Assembly: GCA_949294185.1 (NCBI GenBank)
Contig: CASFGA010000004.1
Location: forward strand, 1-64,000
DNA length: 64,000 bases
Direction of reading: 5' to 3'
DNA from: an uncultured Bacteroides sp.
GTDB taxonomy: Bacteria > Bacteroidota > Bacteroidia > Bacteroidales > Bacteroidaceae
Positions within the stretch are counted from its first letter, which is position 1; every line of letters begins with the position of its first letter. Positions 19,821 through 28,265 of the stretch are shown piece by piece. A program made the translations under genes and the position numbers. Under the pieces are notes generated by a model. That model ran no database searches, was not told the origin of the DNA, and saw nothing but the letters and a program-made list of their open reading frames with translations.

Positions 19821-21016
19821 ATCGTGGGTTGGTTTGATGATGAATATTTCAGATAGGTCTCAATGTCCTTGTCGCCCCGTCCGGATACGGTAAGGACTAC
19901 GACATCGCCGGGTTTGAAGCTGATTTTCTCCAATGCGCCCAGTGCGTGTGCCGATTCGAGCGCGGGGATAATGCCTTCCATACGGGTCAGCTCGAACGCT
20001 GCCCGTACCGCCTCGTCGTCGTTGATGGCAATAACTGTAGCCCGATGCTGCTTGGCGAGATTGGCATGCATGGGGCCGATGCCCGGATAGTCCAGTCCGG
20101 CGGATATGGAATAAGGCTCCAGTATTTGTCCGTCTTCATCTTGCATGACCAAGGTGCGCGAACCGTGGATGATGCCTAACCGTCCCAATTGGATGGTGGC
20201 GGCCGACATCAGCGTATCGATGCCTTTCCCGCCGGCTTCGGCCAGAACGATTTTTACCCGTTCGTCGTCTAAATAATGGTAGATGGTTCCGGCGGCATTA
20301 CTGCCTCCCCCTACACACGCCATCAGGTAGTCGGGATAGTCTCGTCCTTCATGCTCCATGAGCTGTCTTTTTATTTCTTCGCTGATGACCGATTGCAGAC
20401 GGGCTACCATATCGGGATACGGATGCGGGCCTACGGTGGAACCGATCACATAATACGTATCCGAAGGATGGCAGCACCAGTCGCGTATGGCTTCGTTGGT
20501 AGCATCCTTCAGCGTCATATTGCCCGAAGTGACGGCTTCAACCCGTGCTCCGAGCATTTTCATGCGTTCTACGTTGACATGCTGCCTTTCCACATCAGTC
20601 TTTCCCATATATACCACGCATTCCAGATTCATTAGGGCGCAGACTGTGGCTGTGGCCACACCGTGCTGTCCTGCTCCCGTTTCGGCGATAATGCGCCTTT
20701 TCCCCATCCGTTTGGCAAGGAGAATTTGTCCGATGGCATTGTTGATTTTGTGTGCTCCCGTATGGTTCAGGTCTTCCCGCTTCAGATAAATCTTGCAGCC
20801 GTATTTTTCAGAAAGCCGTTTGGCAAGATAAAGCGGTGAGGGGCGTCCCACATAGTCGCGGAGCAAAGCGGCAAACTCTTGTTTGAAGTCTTTGCTTTCC
20901 AGCACTTGCAGGTAAGCATTTTTCAGTTCTTCCACACACTGGTGGAGGATTTCGGGGATATATGCTCCGCCGAATTCTCCATAATAGCCGTTTTCGTTTA
21001 CTTGATAAGTTTTCAT
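19817..21016 (-). CDS. trpB: Tryptophan synthase beta subunit
   Basis: TrpB condenses indole and serine with pyridoxal phosphate. The protein has 399 residues, the length of the TrpB1 type. The PLP lysine is Lys90 in [15 protein letters not shown]. The phosphate loop is GGGSNAAG, and [14 protein letters not shown] lies in the COMM domain. It is the first structural gene of the operon, 55 bases after the attenuator hairpin. Placing trpB first and trpA last is the reverse of the usual trpBA pairing and is a Bacteroidetes-style order. Confidence 0.97.
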   Translation of the reverse strand: MKTYQVNENGYYGEFGGAYIPEILHQCVEELKNAYLQVLESKDFKQEFAALLRDYVGRPSPLYLAKRLSEKYGCKIYLKREDLNHTGAHKINNAIGQILLAKRMGKRRIIAETGAGQHGVATATVCALMNLECVVYMGKTDVERQHVNVERMKMLGARVEAVTSGNMTLKDATNEAIRDWCCHPSDTYYVIGSTVGPHPYPDMVARLQSVISEEIKRQLMEHEGRDYPDYLMACVGGGSNAAGTIYHYLDDERVKIVLAEAGGKGIDTLMSAATIQLGRLGIIHGSRTLVMQDEDGQILEPYSISAGLDYPGIGPMHANLAKQHRATVIAINDDEAVRAAFELTRMEGIIPALESAHALGALEKISFKPGDVVVLTVSGRGDKDIETYLKYSSSNQPTI

Positions 21017-21070
21017 GAGGATATTGTTTTTTTATTCTGTTCGGATATCGTTGGTATTGGTAGATAAAAA

Positions 21071-21104
21071 CAAAGCGGGCTGCCGTAAAGTACGACAGCC
21101 CGCT
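21071..21104 (-). terminator. trp attenuator terminator
   Basis: Read on the minus strand, two 14-base arms (21104-21091 and 21087-21074) pair fully, with one G-U wobble, around a three-base loop. They are followed by TTTGTTTTTATC. The stem lies 44 bases after the leader-peptide stop and 54 bases before trpB, exactly where an attenuator would act. Confidence 0.88.
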
Positions 21105-21147
21105 ACGCTATATTCTTAATCCGGTATATACACACGACTGATTTCCC

Positions 21148-21210
21148 TTACGACCTATGGAGTTGTAAGAGGCGCCACCAGAAGTATGTATTTACCATTG
21201 CAGGTTTCAT
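21148..21210 (-). CDS. trpL: trp leader peptide with tandem Trp codons
   Basis: A 20-codon frame starts at ATG 21210 and ends with TAA at 21150-21148. Residues 8-14 read TYFWWRL, so two adjacent TGG codons (21180-21175) sit at mid-peptide. Tryptophan codons are rare, and a pair in a short frame between a consensus promoter and a terminator hairpin ahead of trp genes is diagnostic of ribosome-mediated attenuation. When charged tRNA-Trp is scarce the ribosome should stall here and prevent the terminator from forming. The frame is too short for most gene finders. No strong Shine-Dalgarno sequence is present, which is normal in Bacteroides. Confidence 0.85.
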   Translation of the reverse strand: MKPAMVNTYFWWRLLQLHRS

Positions 21211-21239
21211 GATTGTAGTCAATTTGTTTTTCTTCGGGA

Positions 21240-21270
21240 CAAATGTAGATATTATTTTTGTTATTCCAAA
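21240..21270 (-). promoter_or_regulatory. trp operon promoter
   Basis: On the minus strand a TTTG -33 box (21270-21267) is followed after 19 bases by TACATTTG (21247-21240), an exact TAnnTTTG. This is one of the best-matching promoters in the window. Transcription should start near 21234, about 24 bases before the leader peptide. Confidence 0.8.
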
Positions 21271-21444
21271 CGAAAACCTGTTTTTTTTAATTGTCGGATA
21301 TGTTTTTCCTGACAGAATAACAGGCTGGAATTGGATGGGGATTCTTGGGCATATCGTTTTGTCGGGATGAAAAAGATTGAGTATTCGGCCATATCGGAAT
21401 ATTGTCAGGATGAAACGGTCGTTTGTCCGTGATGAAACAGAAAG

Positions 21445-21475
21445 AGGAACAGACCGGCACTTTCAGTCTGTTCCT
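21445..21475 (-). terminator. rho terminator hairpin
   Basis: AGGAACAGAC (21445-21454) pairs perfectly with GTCTGTTCCT (21466-21475). On the minus strand it is followed by CTTTCTGTTTC. It lies 48 bases beyond the rho stop. Confidence 0.55.
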
Positions 21476-21522
21476 CCTTTTCAGATTTAGTCCTGTTTTA
21501 GAATTCGGATTCTGCCGTAGAC

Positions 21523-23502
21523 TTATGAATTCATGCTCATCAGGAACTCTTCGTTGTCTTTGGTTTTCTCCAGATGGTCTTTCACAAAATCCATCGCCTC
21601 TATCGGATTCATGTCCGACAGATATTTGCGGAGAATCCACATGCGGTCAAGCGTAGTCTTGTCAAGCAGCAAATCGTCGCGGCGAGTGCTTGAAGCCACA
21701 ATGTTGACAGCCGGGAAGATACGCTTGTTGCTCAGGTTACGGTCGAGCTGAAGCTCCATATTGCCCGTTCCCTTAAACTCTTCGAAGATTACCTCATCCA
21801 TTTTCGAGCCGGTATCAATGAGAGCCGTGGCGATGATGGTCAGCGAACCGCCTCCCTCAATATTGCGGGCAGCTCCGAAGAAGCGTTTGGGCTTGTGCAG
21901 GGCATTGGCATCGACACCTCCCGAAAGCACCTTGCCCGATGCCGGAGATACCGTATTGTAGGCGCGTGCCAGACGTGTGATGGAATCGAGGAATATAACC
22001 ACATCGTGACCGCATTCTACCATGCGTTTTGCCTTTTCCAATACGATTCCCGCTATTTTCACGTGCCGTTCGGCCGGCTCGTCGAATGTGGATGCAATTA
22101 CTTCGGCGTTGACACTGCGTGCCATATCGGTCACTTCCTCCGGACGTTCGTCGATAAGCAGCATGATCATGTACACTTCCGGGTGGTTGGCCGCGATGGC
22201 ATTGGCTATATCCTTCATCAGGATAGTCTTACCGGTCTTGGGCTGTGCCACGATAAGTGCACGCTGGCCCTTTCCGATCGGTGCGAACAAATCGACAACA
22301 CGCGCAGACAGATTGTCGTTGTATCCTTTGCAGAGCTTGAACTTTTCGTCTGGAAAGAGCGGCGTAAGATGGTCAAACGGAATCCGGTCGCGGACCAAGG
22401 CCGAATCCAGTCCGTTTATTTTTGAAACCTTGACCAGCGGGAAATACTTTTCTCCTTCCTTAGGCGGACGGATGATTCCATCGACTGTATCTCCTGTCTT
22501 TAAGCCGAACAGTTTTATTTGCGACTGGGATACATAGATGTCATCAGGCGAAGAAAGATAGTTGTAGTCTGACGAGCGGAGAAAACCGTAGCCGTCCGGC
22601 ATGATTTCCAATACTCCTGTCCCTTTCAGGATGTCGTCAAATTCGTAAGCTTTTTCGGCGGGCTTGGCAGTTTGCTCTGTCGGAGCCGGCAGATTGTTCT
22701 TGGCTTCAGCCTGCGGTGCAGGGACATTGCCGTTGTTGGCAGGAGCATTGTTGCTGTTTCCCTGAGTCTGCCGGGCGTTGTTGCTGCGGTTGTTGGGGCG
22801 CTGTTGGCGCTGCTGATGCTTGGGGGCTTTTGCTTCTTTAGCCGGAGTCACAGGAGGCTCTACTTTTGTGGCTTCAAATTTGCCTAACAGCTCGGATGGA
22901 ATTTCAAATTTTTCAGATGGAAGGTCTTCGATGGGTATGAAGTCGTCTCCGCCTTTCAGGTCAAGAGGAGGAAACTCCATGTCTTCTTCAGGCAGAGGCA
23001 TAGGGCTTTCCTGCTTTTCCTTATTTTCATCCGTTTCGTTTTGTTGGGCTTTCAGAGCTTCCTTAGCGATGGTAGACTTGTTTTTTGAGCCAGGTTTGCG
23101 TCCGCGCTTTTTAGGAGATTTTTCTTCCTCCTTTTCCACTTTTTCTATTTGAGGTTTATCCGTGTCGTTTGTTTCGGCCGGAGCGGCAATCGGTGCTTCT
23201 TCCTTGAACAGAGGAGCGGAAGAAGGCAGAGCCGGGGTGTTTGCTTCTAATTTTTGGGCTTTGTCTTTGGTGGCTGTATATACCTTGTCGCCTTCCTTTT
23301 TCACGCTGATGCGTGATCGTTTGCGGGGTTGCCCTTCTTTTTTCTCCGTAGCCTTGTTGGCTCCTACTATGGCCTGCTCATCCAGAATGCGGTAGACTAA
23401 TTCTTCTTTACGGAGTGATTCGACTTTTTTCAGTCCCAACTCTTTGGCGATCTGTTGCAGTTCCGACAAGTCTTTGTCGTTTAATTGAATAATGTTGTAC
23501 AT
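21523..23502 (-). CDS. rho: Transcription termination factor Rho with a large disordered N-terminal insert
   Basis: Rho is the hexameric RNA translocase that ends transcription. The protein has 659 residues, against about 420 in E. coli. Residues 1-47 form the Rho N-terminal helix domain ([18 protein letters not shown]). Residues about 48-287 are low-complexity: first Lys/Glu/Pro-rich with an AT-hook-like [14 protein letters not shown] run ([13 protein letters not shown]), then Gln/Asn-rich ([14 protein letters not shown]). The RNA-binding cold-shock domain follows ([23 protein letters not shown]). The ATPase comes next with Walker A QPKTGKT, then [13 protein letters not shown] and [16 protein letters not shown]. 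Extended Rho proteins of this kind are known in Bacteroides. Confidence 0.97.
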   Translation of the reverse strand: MYNIIQLNDKDLSELQQIAKELGLKKVESLRKEELVYRILDEQAIVGANKATEKKEGQPRKRSRISVKKEGDKVYTATKDKAQKLEANTPALPSSAPLFKEEAPIAAPAETNDTDKPQIEKVEKEEEKSPKKRGRKPGSKNKSTIAKEALKAQQNETDENKEKQESPMPLPEEDMEFPPLDLKGGDDFIPIEDLPSEKFEIPSELLGKFEATKVEPPVTPAKEAKAPKHQQRQQRPNNRSNNARQTQGNSNNAPANNGNVPAPQAEAKNNLPAPTEQTAKPAEKAYEFDDILKGTGVLEIMPDGYGFLRSSDYNYLSSPDDIYVSQSQIKLFGLKTGDTVDGIIRPPKEGEKYFPLVKVSKINGLDSALVRDRIPFDHLTPLFPDEKFKLCKGYNDNLSARVVDLFAPIGKGQRALIVAQPKTGKTILMKDIANAIAANHPEVYMIMLLIDERPEEVTDMARSVNAEVIASTFDEPAERHVKIAGIVLEKAKRMVECGHDVVIFLDSITRLARAYNTVSPASGKVLSGGVDANALHKPKRFFGAARNIEGGGSLTIIATALIDTGSKMDEVIFEEFKGTGNMELQLDRNLSNKRIFPAVNIVASSTRRDDLLLDKTTLDRMWILRKYLSDMNPIEAMDFVKDHLEKTKDNEEFLMSMNS

Positions 23503-23696
23503 ATAAAGATGTGTAATGAATTTGGTAATTCATTGTGCTTGAATACGCCGTCCGTCTGTACAGAATAATATAAGCCGGTTTTTACGTATTGGCATCAGGA
23601 ATTACGAATTTAAATAATGATTATTGTCTTTTAGTTTAAAAAAGAAGCAATCACATTTTTCCTTCTTGGAAAGGATTGTCTATATGATTACACGGA

Positions 23697-23704
23697 CAAA
23701 GATA
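23697..23704 (-). promoter_or_regulatory. Possible rho promoter, -7 box
   Basis: TATCTTTG on the minus strand lies 195 bases upstream of the rho ATG, which would leave a long 5' untranslated region (23503-23690). Long leaders are common for autoregulated rho genes, but no leader peptide is obvious. Nothing else was recognised in the 320-base rho-ridA gap. Confidence 0.35.
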
Positions 23705-23822
23705 GATGTTTTTTGTCATATAATCTAATAAAAACGGTTTTTTTTGTCTTTATAGTCCGTGAATGGGAGATTTGTGTTAACTTAGCCGTGGATTTTAATT
23801 TAATGAAAAAAGCTTGACGATT

Positions 23823-24200
23823 ATGAAGAAGGTTATTTTTACAGAGAAGGCTCCTGCGGCCATCGGGCCGTATAGTCAGGCCATCGAGGCAAACGGGATG
23901 ATATTCTTGTCCGGACAGATTCCTGTCAATCCTCAGACCAGTGAGTTTGTAGAGGGAGGAGTGACGGAACAGACTATACAAGTTTTCGAGAATATAGGCA
24001 ATGTGCTGGCCGAGGCAGGGCTTACTACAGCGAATATAGTAAAGACTACAGTCTTTCTTGCCGACATGTCTCTTTTTGCCGAGATGAACGCTGTTTATTC
24101 CAAATATTTTGAGGGTGATTTCCCCGCTCGTTCTGCGGTTGCGGTAAAGGCCTTGCCCAAGGGAGCTTTGGTGGAAATAGAATGCATTGCCGTAAGATAA
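23823..24200 (+). CDS. ridA: RidA-family enamine/imine deaminase
   Basis: RidA hydrolyses reactive 2-aminoacrylate and related imines released by PLP enzymes such as serine or threonine dehydratases. The protein has 125 residues from ATG 23823; a TTG at 23814 would add three residues. Family marks are APAAIGPYSQAIEANGMIFLSGQIP near the start, the substrate-binding arginine in FPARSAVAVKALPKGALVEIECIAV, and the trimer-forming C-terminal strand. It diverges from rho. A near-match TAACTTAG at 23778-23785 may be its promoter. Confidence 0.93.
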   Translation: MKKVIFTEKAPAAIGPYSQAIEANGMIFLSGQIPVNPQTSEFVEGGVTEQTIQVFENIGNVLAEAGLTTANIVKTTVFLADMSLFAEMNAVYSKYFEGDFPARSAVAVKALPKGALVEIECIAVR

Positions 24201-24314
24201 ACGTTTTATCAGGGCAATAATTGCATGTGCCTATAATGAAAAAATGGGATGACGGCGCTTTGTCCGGACGGGCAAAGGCGAAATGGATTTTTGTTGGATT
24301 TTAAATCAGTTTAT

Positions 24315-25136
24315 ATGTTAAAGTATATATCTCCGGGATCTTGGTTTTCTTTGGAATATCCGGACAGTTGGTGTGAGGCGGAAGATGCGGAAGACAGTTT
24401 CCTGTTTTTCAATCCGGAAAAATGGAACGGCAATTTCCGCATTTCAGCTTATCGGGGAGAGAACCGGAACTATGCGAGAGATTGCATGGCCGGTGAACTG
24501 AAGCATACATCTGGAGCAAGACAGGTCCGGATAGGGAAATGGGAATGTGTTTACTTGACGGAAAATTTCCGGGAAGAGGGAAACGACTATACTTCCCATA
24601 TCTGGATAACGGGAAGAGACTGCATATCGGTGGAATGCTCCTTTACTGTCCTGAAAGGAGAGAAGGCAACGGTGGGGGAGAACATTGTGTCTTCTCTGGA
24701 AGTAAGGCTGGAAAATGAAAAGCCGTGGAAGGAAGTCATCCCGGTGCGGGTGCTTGAAATCAATATGATAAATGAAGATTATGACTGGGCGGTGTCGGCC
24801 GTCAAAAAGCAGCTTACAAAAAACTTTTCTTCTTCAGAGGCGGATATCGTCAGCATCCAGAAAGTGATGGACAGCGAAAGCTTCAAAAGAGACCAACGTC
24901 AGGCATGGGAAAGTTTCGGCATTGCTTTCGGTACGATTCTTGTCAATGAAATGGACGGAATGAACTGGGTAACTGTCATTGACGGGAGGAAAGAATTTCC
25001 GGCACTTCGTTTCGCCGGTACGGAATTTATGGTTTATCCTGCGGAACTGGTGTGGAATAAAGTGAAGGCCGGGCAGCGATGCGACTTGAAGGCGGAATAT
25101 AGCCGTATCAAGGCGGAGGTTGAATCGCTTCTTTAA
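24315..25136 (+). CDS. DUF3805/DUF3806 protein, function unknown
   Basis: The protein has 273 residues from ATG 24315; an upstream ATG at 24249 would add 22 residues of poor character. The N-terminal half (about 1-135, starting LKYISPGSWFSLEYPDSW) looks like the DUF3805 fold of beta strands, and the C-terminal half (about 160-270, QRQAWESFGIAFGTILVNEMDGMNWVTVID) like DUF3806. Both assignments are from memory of these Bacteroidetes families. There is no signal peptide or membrane segment, so it is probably cytoplasmic. It ends 29 bases before the ABC-F gene on the same strand, which suggests co-transcription. No function can be given. Confidence 0.75.
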   Translation: MLKYISPGSWFSLEYPDSWCEAEDAEDSFLFFNPEKWNGNFRISAYRGENRNYARDCMAGELKHTSGARQVRIGKWECVYLTENFREEGNDYTSHIWITGRDCISVECSFTVLKGEKATVGENIVSSLEVRLENEKPWKEVIPVRVLEINMINEDYDWAVSAVKKQLTKNFSSSEADIVSIQKVMDSESFKRDQRQAWESFGIAFGTILVNEMDGMNWVTVIDGRKEFPALRFAGTEFMVYPAELVWNKVKAGQRCDLKAEYSRIKAEVESLL

Positions 25137-25165
25137 TCAAGAAAACTTTAAGGGATTAGGAAACA

Positions 25166-27034
25166 ATGATTCCATATTTACAAGTAGAAAATCTGACCAA
25201 ATCGTTCGGCGACCTGGTCTTGTTTCATGACATTTCTTTCGGCATCGCCGAAGGCCAGCATATCGGCCTGATAGCCAAAAACGGTTCCGGAAAAACGACA
25301 TTGCTGAATATTCTGGCGGGAAAGGAAGGGTATGATGACGGGAAAATTACTTTCCGCCGCGATTTGCGAGTGGGGTATTTGGAGCAAAGCCCCCAGTATC
25401 CGGGTGAACTGACTGTGCTGGAAGCCTGTTTTTATCATGGAACTCCCGTGGTGCAGCTGATAAAAGAGTATGAACTCTGTATGGAAACGGAGGGGAATCC
25501 GGGACTGGAAGAACTGCTTGCACGCATGGAACAGGAAAAGGCATGGGATTATGAGCGGCGTGCGAAGCAGATTCTCTCGCAGCTTAAAATATGCGATTTC
25601 TCCCAACGGATAAAGCATCTTTCGGGGGGACAGCTGAAACGTGTGGCTTTGGCCAATGTCTTGATAACGGAACCCGATTTGCTGATCTTGGATGAACCGA
25701 CCAATCATCTGGATTCAGATATGACAGAGTGGTTGGAAGAGTATCTCGACAAAAGCAGACTAAGTCTGCTGATGGTAACCCATGACCGTTATTTTCTGGA
25801 CAGGGTGTGTTCGGAAATTATGGAAATAGACAACCGGCAGGTTTATTTTTATAAAGGAAATTATAGTTATTATCTGGAGAAACGCCAGGAGCGCATTGAT
25901 GCAAGCAATGCAGAGACAGCCCGTGCCAATAACCTTTATCGCACCGAATTGGAATGGATGCGCCGTATGCCCCAAGCACGCGGACACAAGGCGCGCTACC
26001 GCGAAGAGGCTTTTTATGAATTGGAAAAAGTGGCCAAGAGGCGTGTCTATGACAGCCGGATAGAGCTTGATGTCAAGGCTTCCTATATCGGCTCTAAGAT
26101 ATTCGAGGCGGAGCATCTGTTTAAAAGTTTCGGCGGACTGAAGATTCTGGATGATTTTTCTTATATCTTTTCCCGGTATGAAAAGATGGGGATAGTGGGC
26201 GACAACGGAACGGGGAAATCTACTTTTATAAAGATTCTTATGGGACTGGAAAAGCCCGACAGCGGCAGGTTGGATATTGGTGAAACAGTCCGGTTCGGCT
26301 ATTATTCGCAGGAAGGCCTGCACTTCGACGAGCGGATGAAAGTGATAGATGTCATTACCGATATAGCCGAAGTGATTGAATTGGGCGATGGGAGGCGGCT
26401 TACTGCCTCACAGTTCTTGCAGCATTTCCTGTTCCCGCCGGAGGTTCAGTATAGCTATGTCTATAAACTGAGCGGCGGAGAGCGCCGCCGCCTTTATCTG
26501 TGTACGGTATTGATGCGCAATCCTAACTTTTTGGTGCTTGATGAACCGACAAATGACCTTGATATCGTTACCTTGCAGGTGCTTGAGGAATATCTGCAAC
26601 ACTTCAAAGGCTGCGTTATCGTGGTGAGTCACGACCGTTATTTCATGGATAAAGTGGTCGACCACCTGTTGGTATTCCGGGGAGGAGGTGACATTCGTGA
26701 TTTTCCCGGCAATTATTCGGATTATCGGGAATGGAAGCGAACTAAGGCCGAACATGACAAGAAATTGGTTGCAAAGCCTAAAGAGGAGCCGGTAAGGCGT
26801 GTCCGTTCGGACGAAAAGCGTCGGATGACTTTTAAGGAGCGGAAGGAATTTGAGGCTCTTGAGGTAGAAATCGCGGCTTTGGAGGAGGAAAAGAAAGTGA
26901 TTGAAGAGGCTTTATGCAGTGGAACTTTGGGAGTAGACGAACTTGTGGAGAAATCCAAACGCCTTCCGGTGCTCAACGAAGAGTTGGATGAAAAGTCTAT
27001 GCGGTGGCTGGAACTAAGCGAAATAGAAGGATGA
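25166..27034 (+). CDS. ABC-F family ATPase, Uup-like
   Basis: This 622-residue soluble protein has two ABC domains and no membrane segments. Domain 1: Walker A KNGSGKTT, signature LSGGQLKRVALA, Walker B LLILDEPTNHLD. Domain 2: Walker A GDNGTGKST, signature LSGGERRRLYL, Walker B FLVLDEPTNDLD. Both have the switch histidine (THDRYF, SHDRYF). The linker after domain 1 (about 240-300) is rich in Arg/Glu, as in the ribosome-contacting P-site tip. The last 90 residues form a charged coiled coil (FKERKEFEALEVEIAALEEEKK), which points to the Uup group. The likely role is translation or ribosome maintenance. It could instead confer drug protection, but the sequence does not favour that. Confidence 0.93.
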   Translation: MIPYLQVENLTKSFGDLVLFHDISFGIAEGQHIGLIAKNGSGKTTLLNILAGKEGYDDGKITFRRDLRVGYLEQSPQYPGELTVLEACFYHGTPVVQLIKEYELCMETEGNPGLEELLARMEQEKAWDYERRAKQILSQLKICDFSQRIKHLSGGQLKRVALANVLITEPDLLILDEPTNHLDSDMTEWLEEYLDKSRLSLLMVTHDRYFLDRVCSEIMEIDNRQVYFYKGNYSYYLEKRQERIDASNAETARANNLYRTELEWMRRMPQARGHKARYREEAFYELEKVAKRRVYDSRIELDVKASYIGSKIFEAEHLFKSFGGLKILDDFSYIFSRYEKMGIVGDNGTGKSTFIKILMGLEKPDSGRLDIGETVRFGYYSQEGLHFDERMKVIDVITDIAEVIELGDGRRLTASQFLQHFLFPPEVQYSYVYKLSGGERRRLYLCTVLMRNPNFLVLDEPTNDLDIVTLQVLEEYLQHFKGCVIVVSHDRYFMDKVVDHLLVFRGGGDIRDFPGNYSDYREWKRTKAEHDKKLVAKPKEEPVRRVRSDEKRRMTFKERKEFEALEVEIAALEEEKKVIEEALCSGTLGVDELVEKSKRLPVLNEELDEKSMRWLELSEIEG

Positions 27035-27121
27035 CCCCGTTTTAATTCGGACTGATACTGATGAAAAGATTGGTTGGATAGGGCCATATTATTTTTTGAT
27101 ATAGGCCGTTCTTCATAACAG

Positions 27122-27173
27122 TCGGGCACGAATCGCGTATGTCTGTGATGTTTCATGCGCGACTCGTGCCCGA
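27122..27173. terminator. Large intergenic hairpin between ABC-F and aquaporin genes
   Basis: Twenty-base arms (27122-27141 and 27154-27173) match at 18 positions around a loop that contains GATGTTT. The two flanking genes converge, so it probably ends both transcripts. No strong T-run follows on either strand. Confidence 0.6.
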
Positions 27174-27195
27174 TGTGTTGACCGGTCAGATGTTC

Positions 27196-27882
27196 TCAGG
27201 CTTTTTTGCCGCCGCCGATGGTTTTCCAAACCAGTGAACTGAATGCCGCCCCTACAAACGGAGCGACGATGAACAGCCATAACTGTGACAAGGCCTGTCC
27301 TCCTTCCATAAGCGCCGGTCCGATGCTGCGTGCCGGATTGACCGAAGTGCCCGTTATCGGGATGCAGACAATGTGGATCAAGACTAAAGCCAGACCGATG
27401 GCCAGTCCGGCCAGATTTCCTGCTCCTTTCTTTTCATCGGTAGAGCCGAGCACAACCAGCACGAAGATAAATGTAAAGACTGCTTCGGCTATGAATGCCT
27501 GAGCCGTTTCACCGGGGTCGAAAGTATTGGAGCCGCTCATGGTAGGTCCGGCATGTCCGCCCGTAGATATCAGCAGCGTAAGGATAAGCGAGCCGATGAC
27601 AGCACCTATTATCTGGAATATCATATACATTATTGCGTCTTTATTGGTCATCTTTCCGGAAAGCCATACTCCCAGTGTGATGGCCGGGTTGATATGGCAT
27701 CCGGATACGCCTCCAATGGTATAAGCCATGGCTACAACCGAAAGACCAAAGGCGAAAGCCACACCTAAGGTGCCGACTCCCTGACTGACTTCTCCTGCCG
27801 CATTTCCTGCGAATACTGCACTACCGCATCCCATAAGGACAAGAACCATCGTCCCTATCATTTCTGCTAAATACTTTCTCAT
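27196..27882 (-). CDS. Aquaporin (MIP family), AqpZ-like
   Basis: This is a 228-residue inner-membrane channel for water or small neutral solutes. It has six membrane helices and the two half-helix signatures: SGCHINPAITLGVWLSGKM (first NPA) and GTSVNPARSIGPALM (second NPA). The second NPA is followed by Arg (NPARS), the selectivity-filter arginine. The short loops, with no insertion as found in GlpF, favour a water channel. An AqpZ-type role is inferred. It stands alone. Confidence 0.92.
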   Translation of the reverse strand: MRKYLAEMIGTMVLVLMGCGSAVFAGNAAGEVSQGVGTLGVAFAFGLSVVAMAYTIGGVSGCHINPAITLGVWLSGKMTNKDAIMYMIFQIIGAVIGSLILTLLISTGGHAGPTMSGSNTFDPGETAQAFIAEAVFTFIFVLVVLGSTDEKKGAGNLAGLAIGLALVLIHIVCIPITGTSVNPARSIGPALMEGGQALSQLWLFIVAPFVGAAFSSLVWKTIGGGKKA

Positions 27883-27975
27883 ACTCTTTACATTTAAGCA
27901 TTAGACATAGATTTTTTAAACGACTATTAAAGATAAGCAGAAACTTTGAAACGGCATAATAAAAAGGCAGTAAAG

Positions 27976-28007
27976 TTTGGATAGTAGGATAAAAACCGTT
28001 ATTTTTG
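27976..28007 (+). promoter_or_regulatory. Promoter of the winged-helix/AsmA operon
   Basis: TTTG (27976-27979) and TATTTTTG (28000-28007) are separated by 20 bases, matching the Bacteroides -33/-7 pattern. The expected start is near 28014, about 20 bases before the ATG at 28035. Confidence 0.7.
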
Positions 28008-28034
28008 AAAGGCAAATCTAAAATACTTACAACT

Positions 28035-28262
28035 ATGAATGTACAAACAATCGGAGAATGCGCCGGTATCGTCTGGCGCATATTGGATGGTGATAACCGC
28101 CGTTGGGAATATAAGGAACTGAAAAAAGCGTCCGGGCTTAGAGACAGAGAGCTGAATGCCGCCATCGGATGGTTGGCGCGTGAAGGCAAAATCCAATTCA
28201 GCGAGAATGAAAGCAGTCATAAAGGATGTCTTTATATCGAGTTGAGCTATTATATAGGATAA
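28035..28262 (+). CDS. Small winged-helix protein (DUF2582-like)
   Basis: This is a 75-residue protein, all predicted to be a single winged helix-turn-helix: TIGECAGIVWRILDG, then EYKELKKASGLRDRELNAAIGWLAREGKIQFSE, then a short wing. It resembles the DUF2582 winged-helix family of Bacteroides. An in-frame start at 28005 lies inside the -7 box, so ATG 28035 is chosen. It ends three bases before the AsmA-like gene. Whether it binds DNA or a protein partner is unknown. Confidence 0.8.
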   Translation: MNVQTIGECAGIVWRILDGDNRRWEYKELKKASGLRDRELNAAIGWLAREGKIQFSENESSHKGCLYIELSYYIG

Positions 28263-28265
28263 AAG

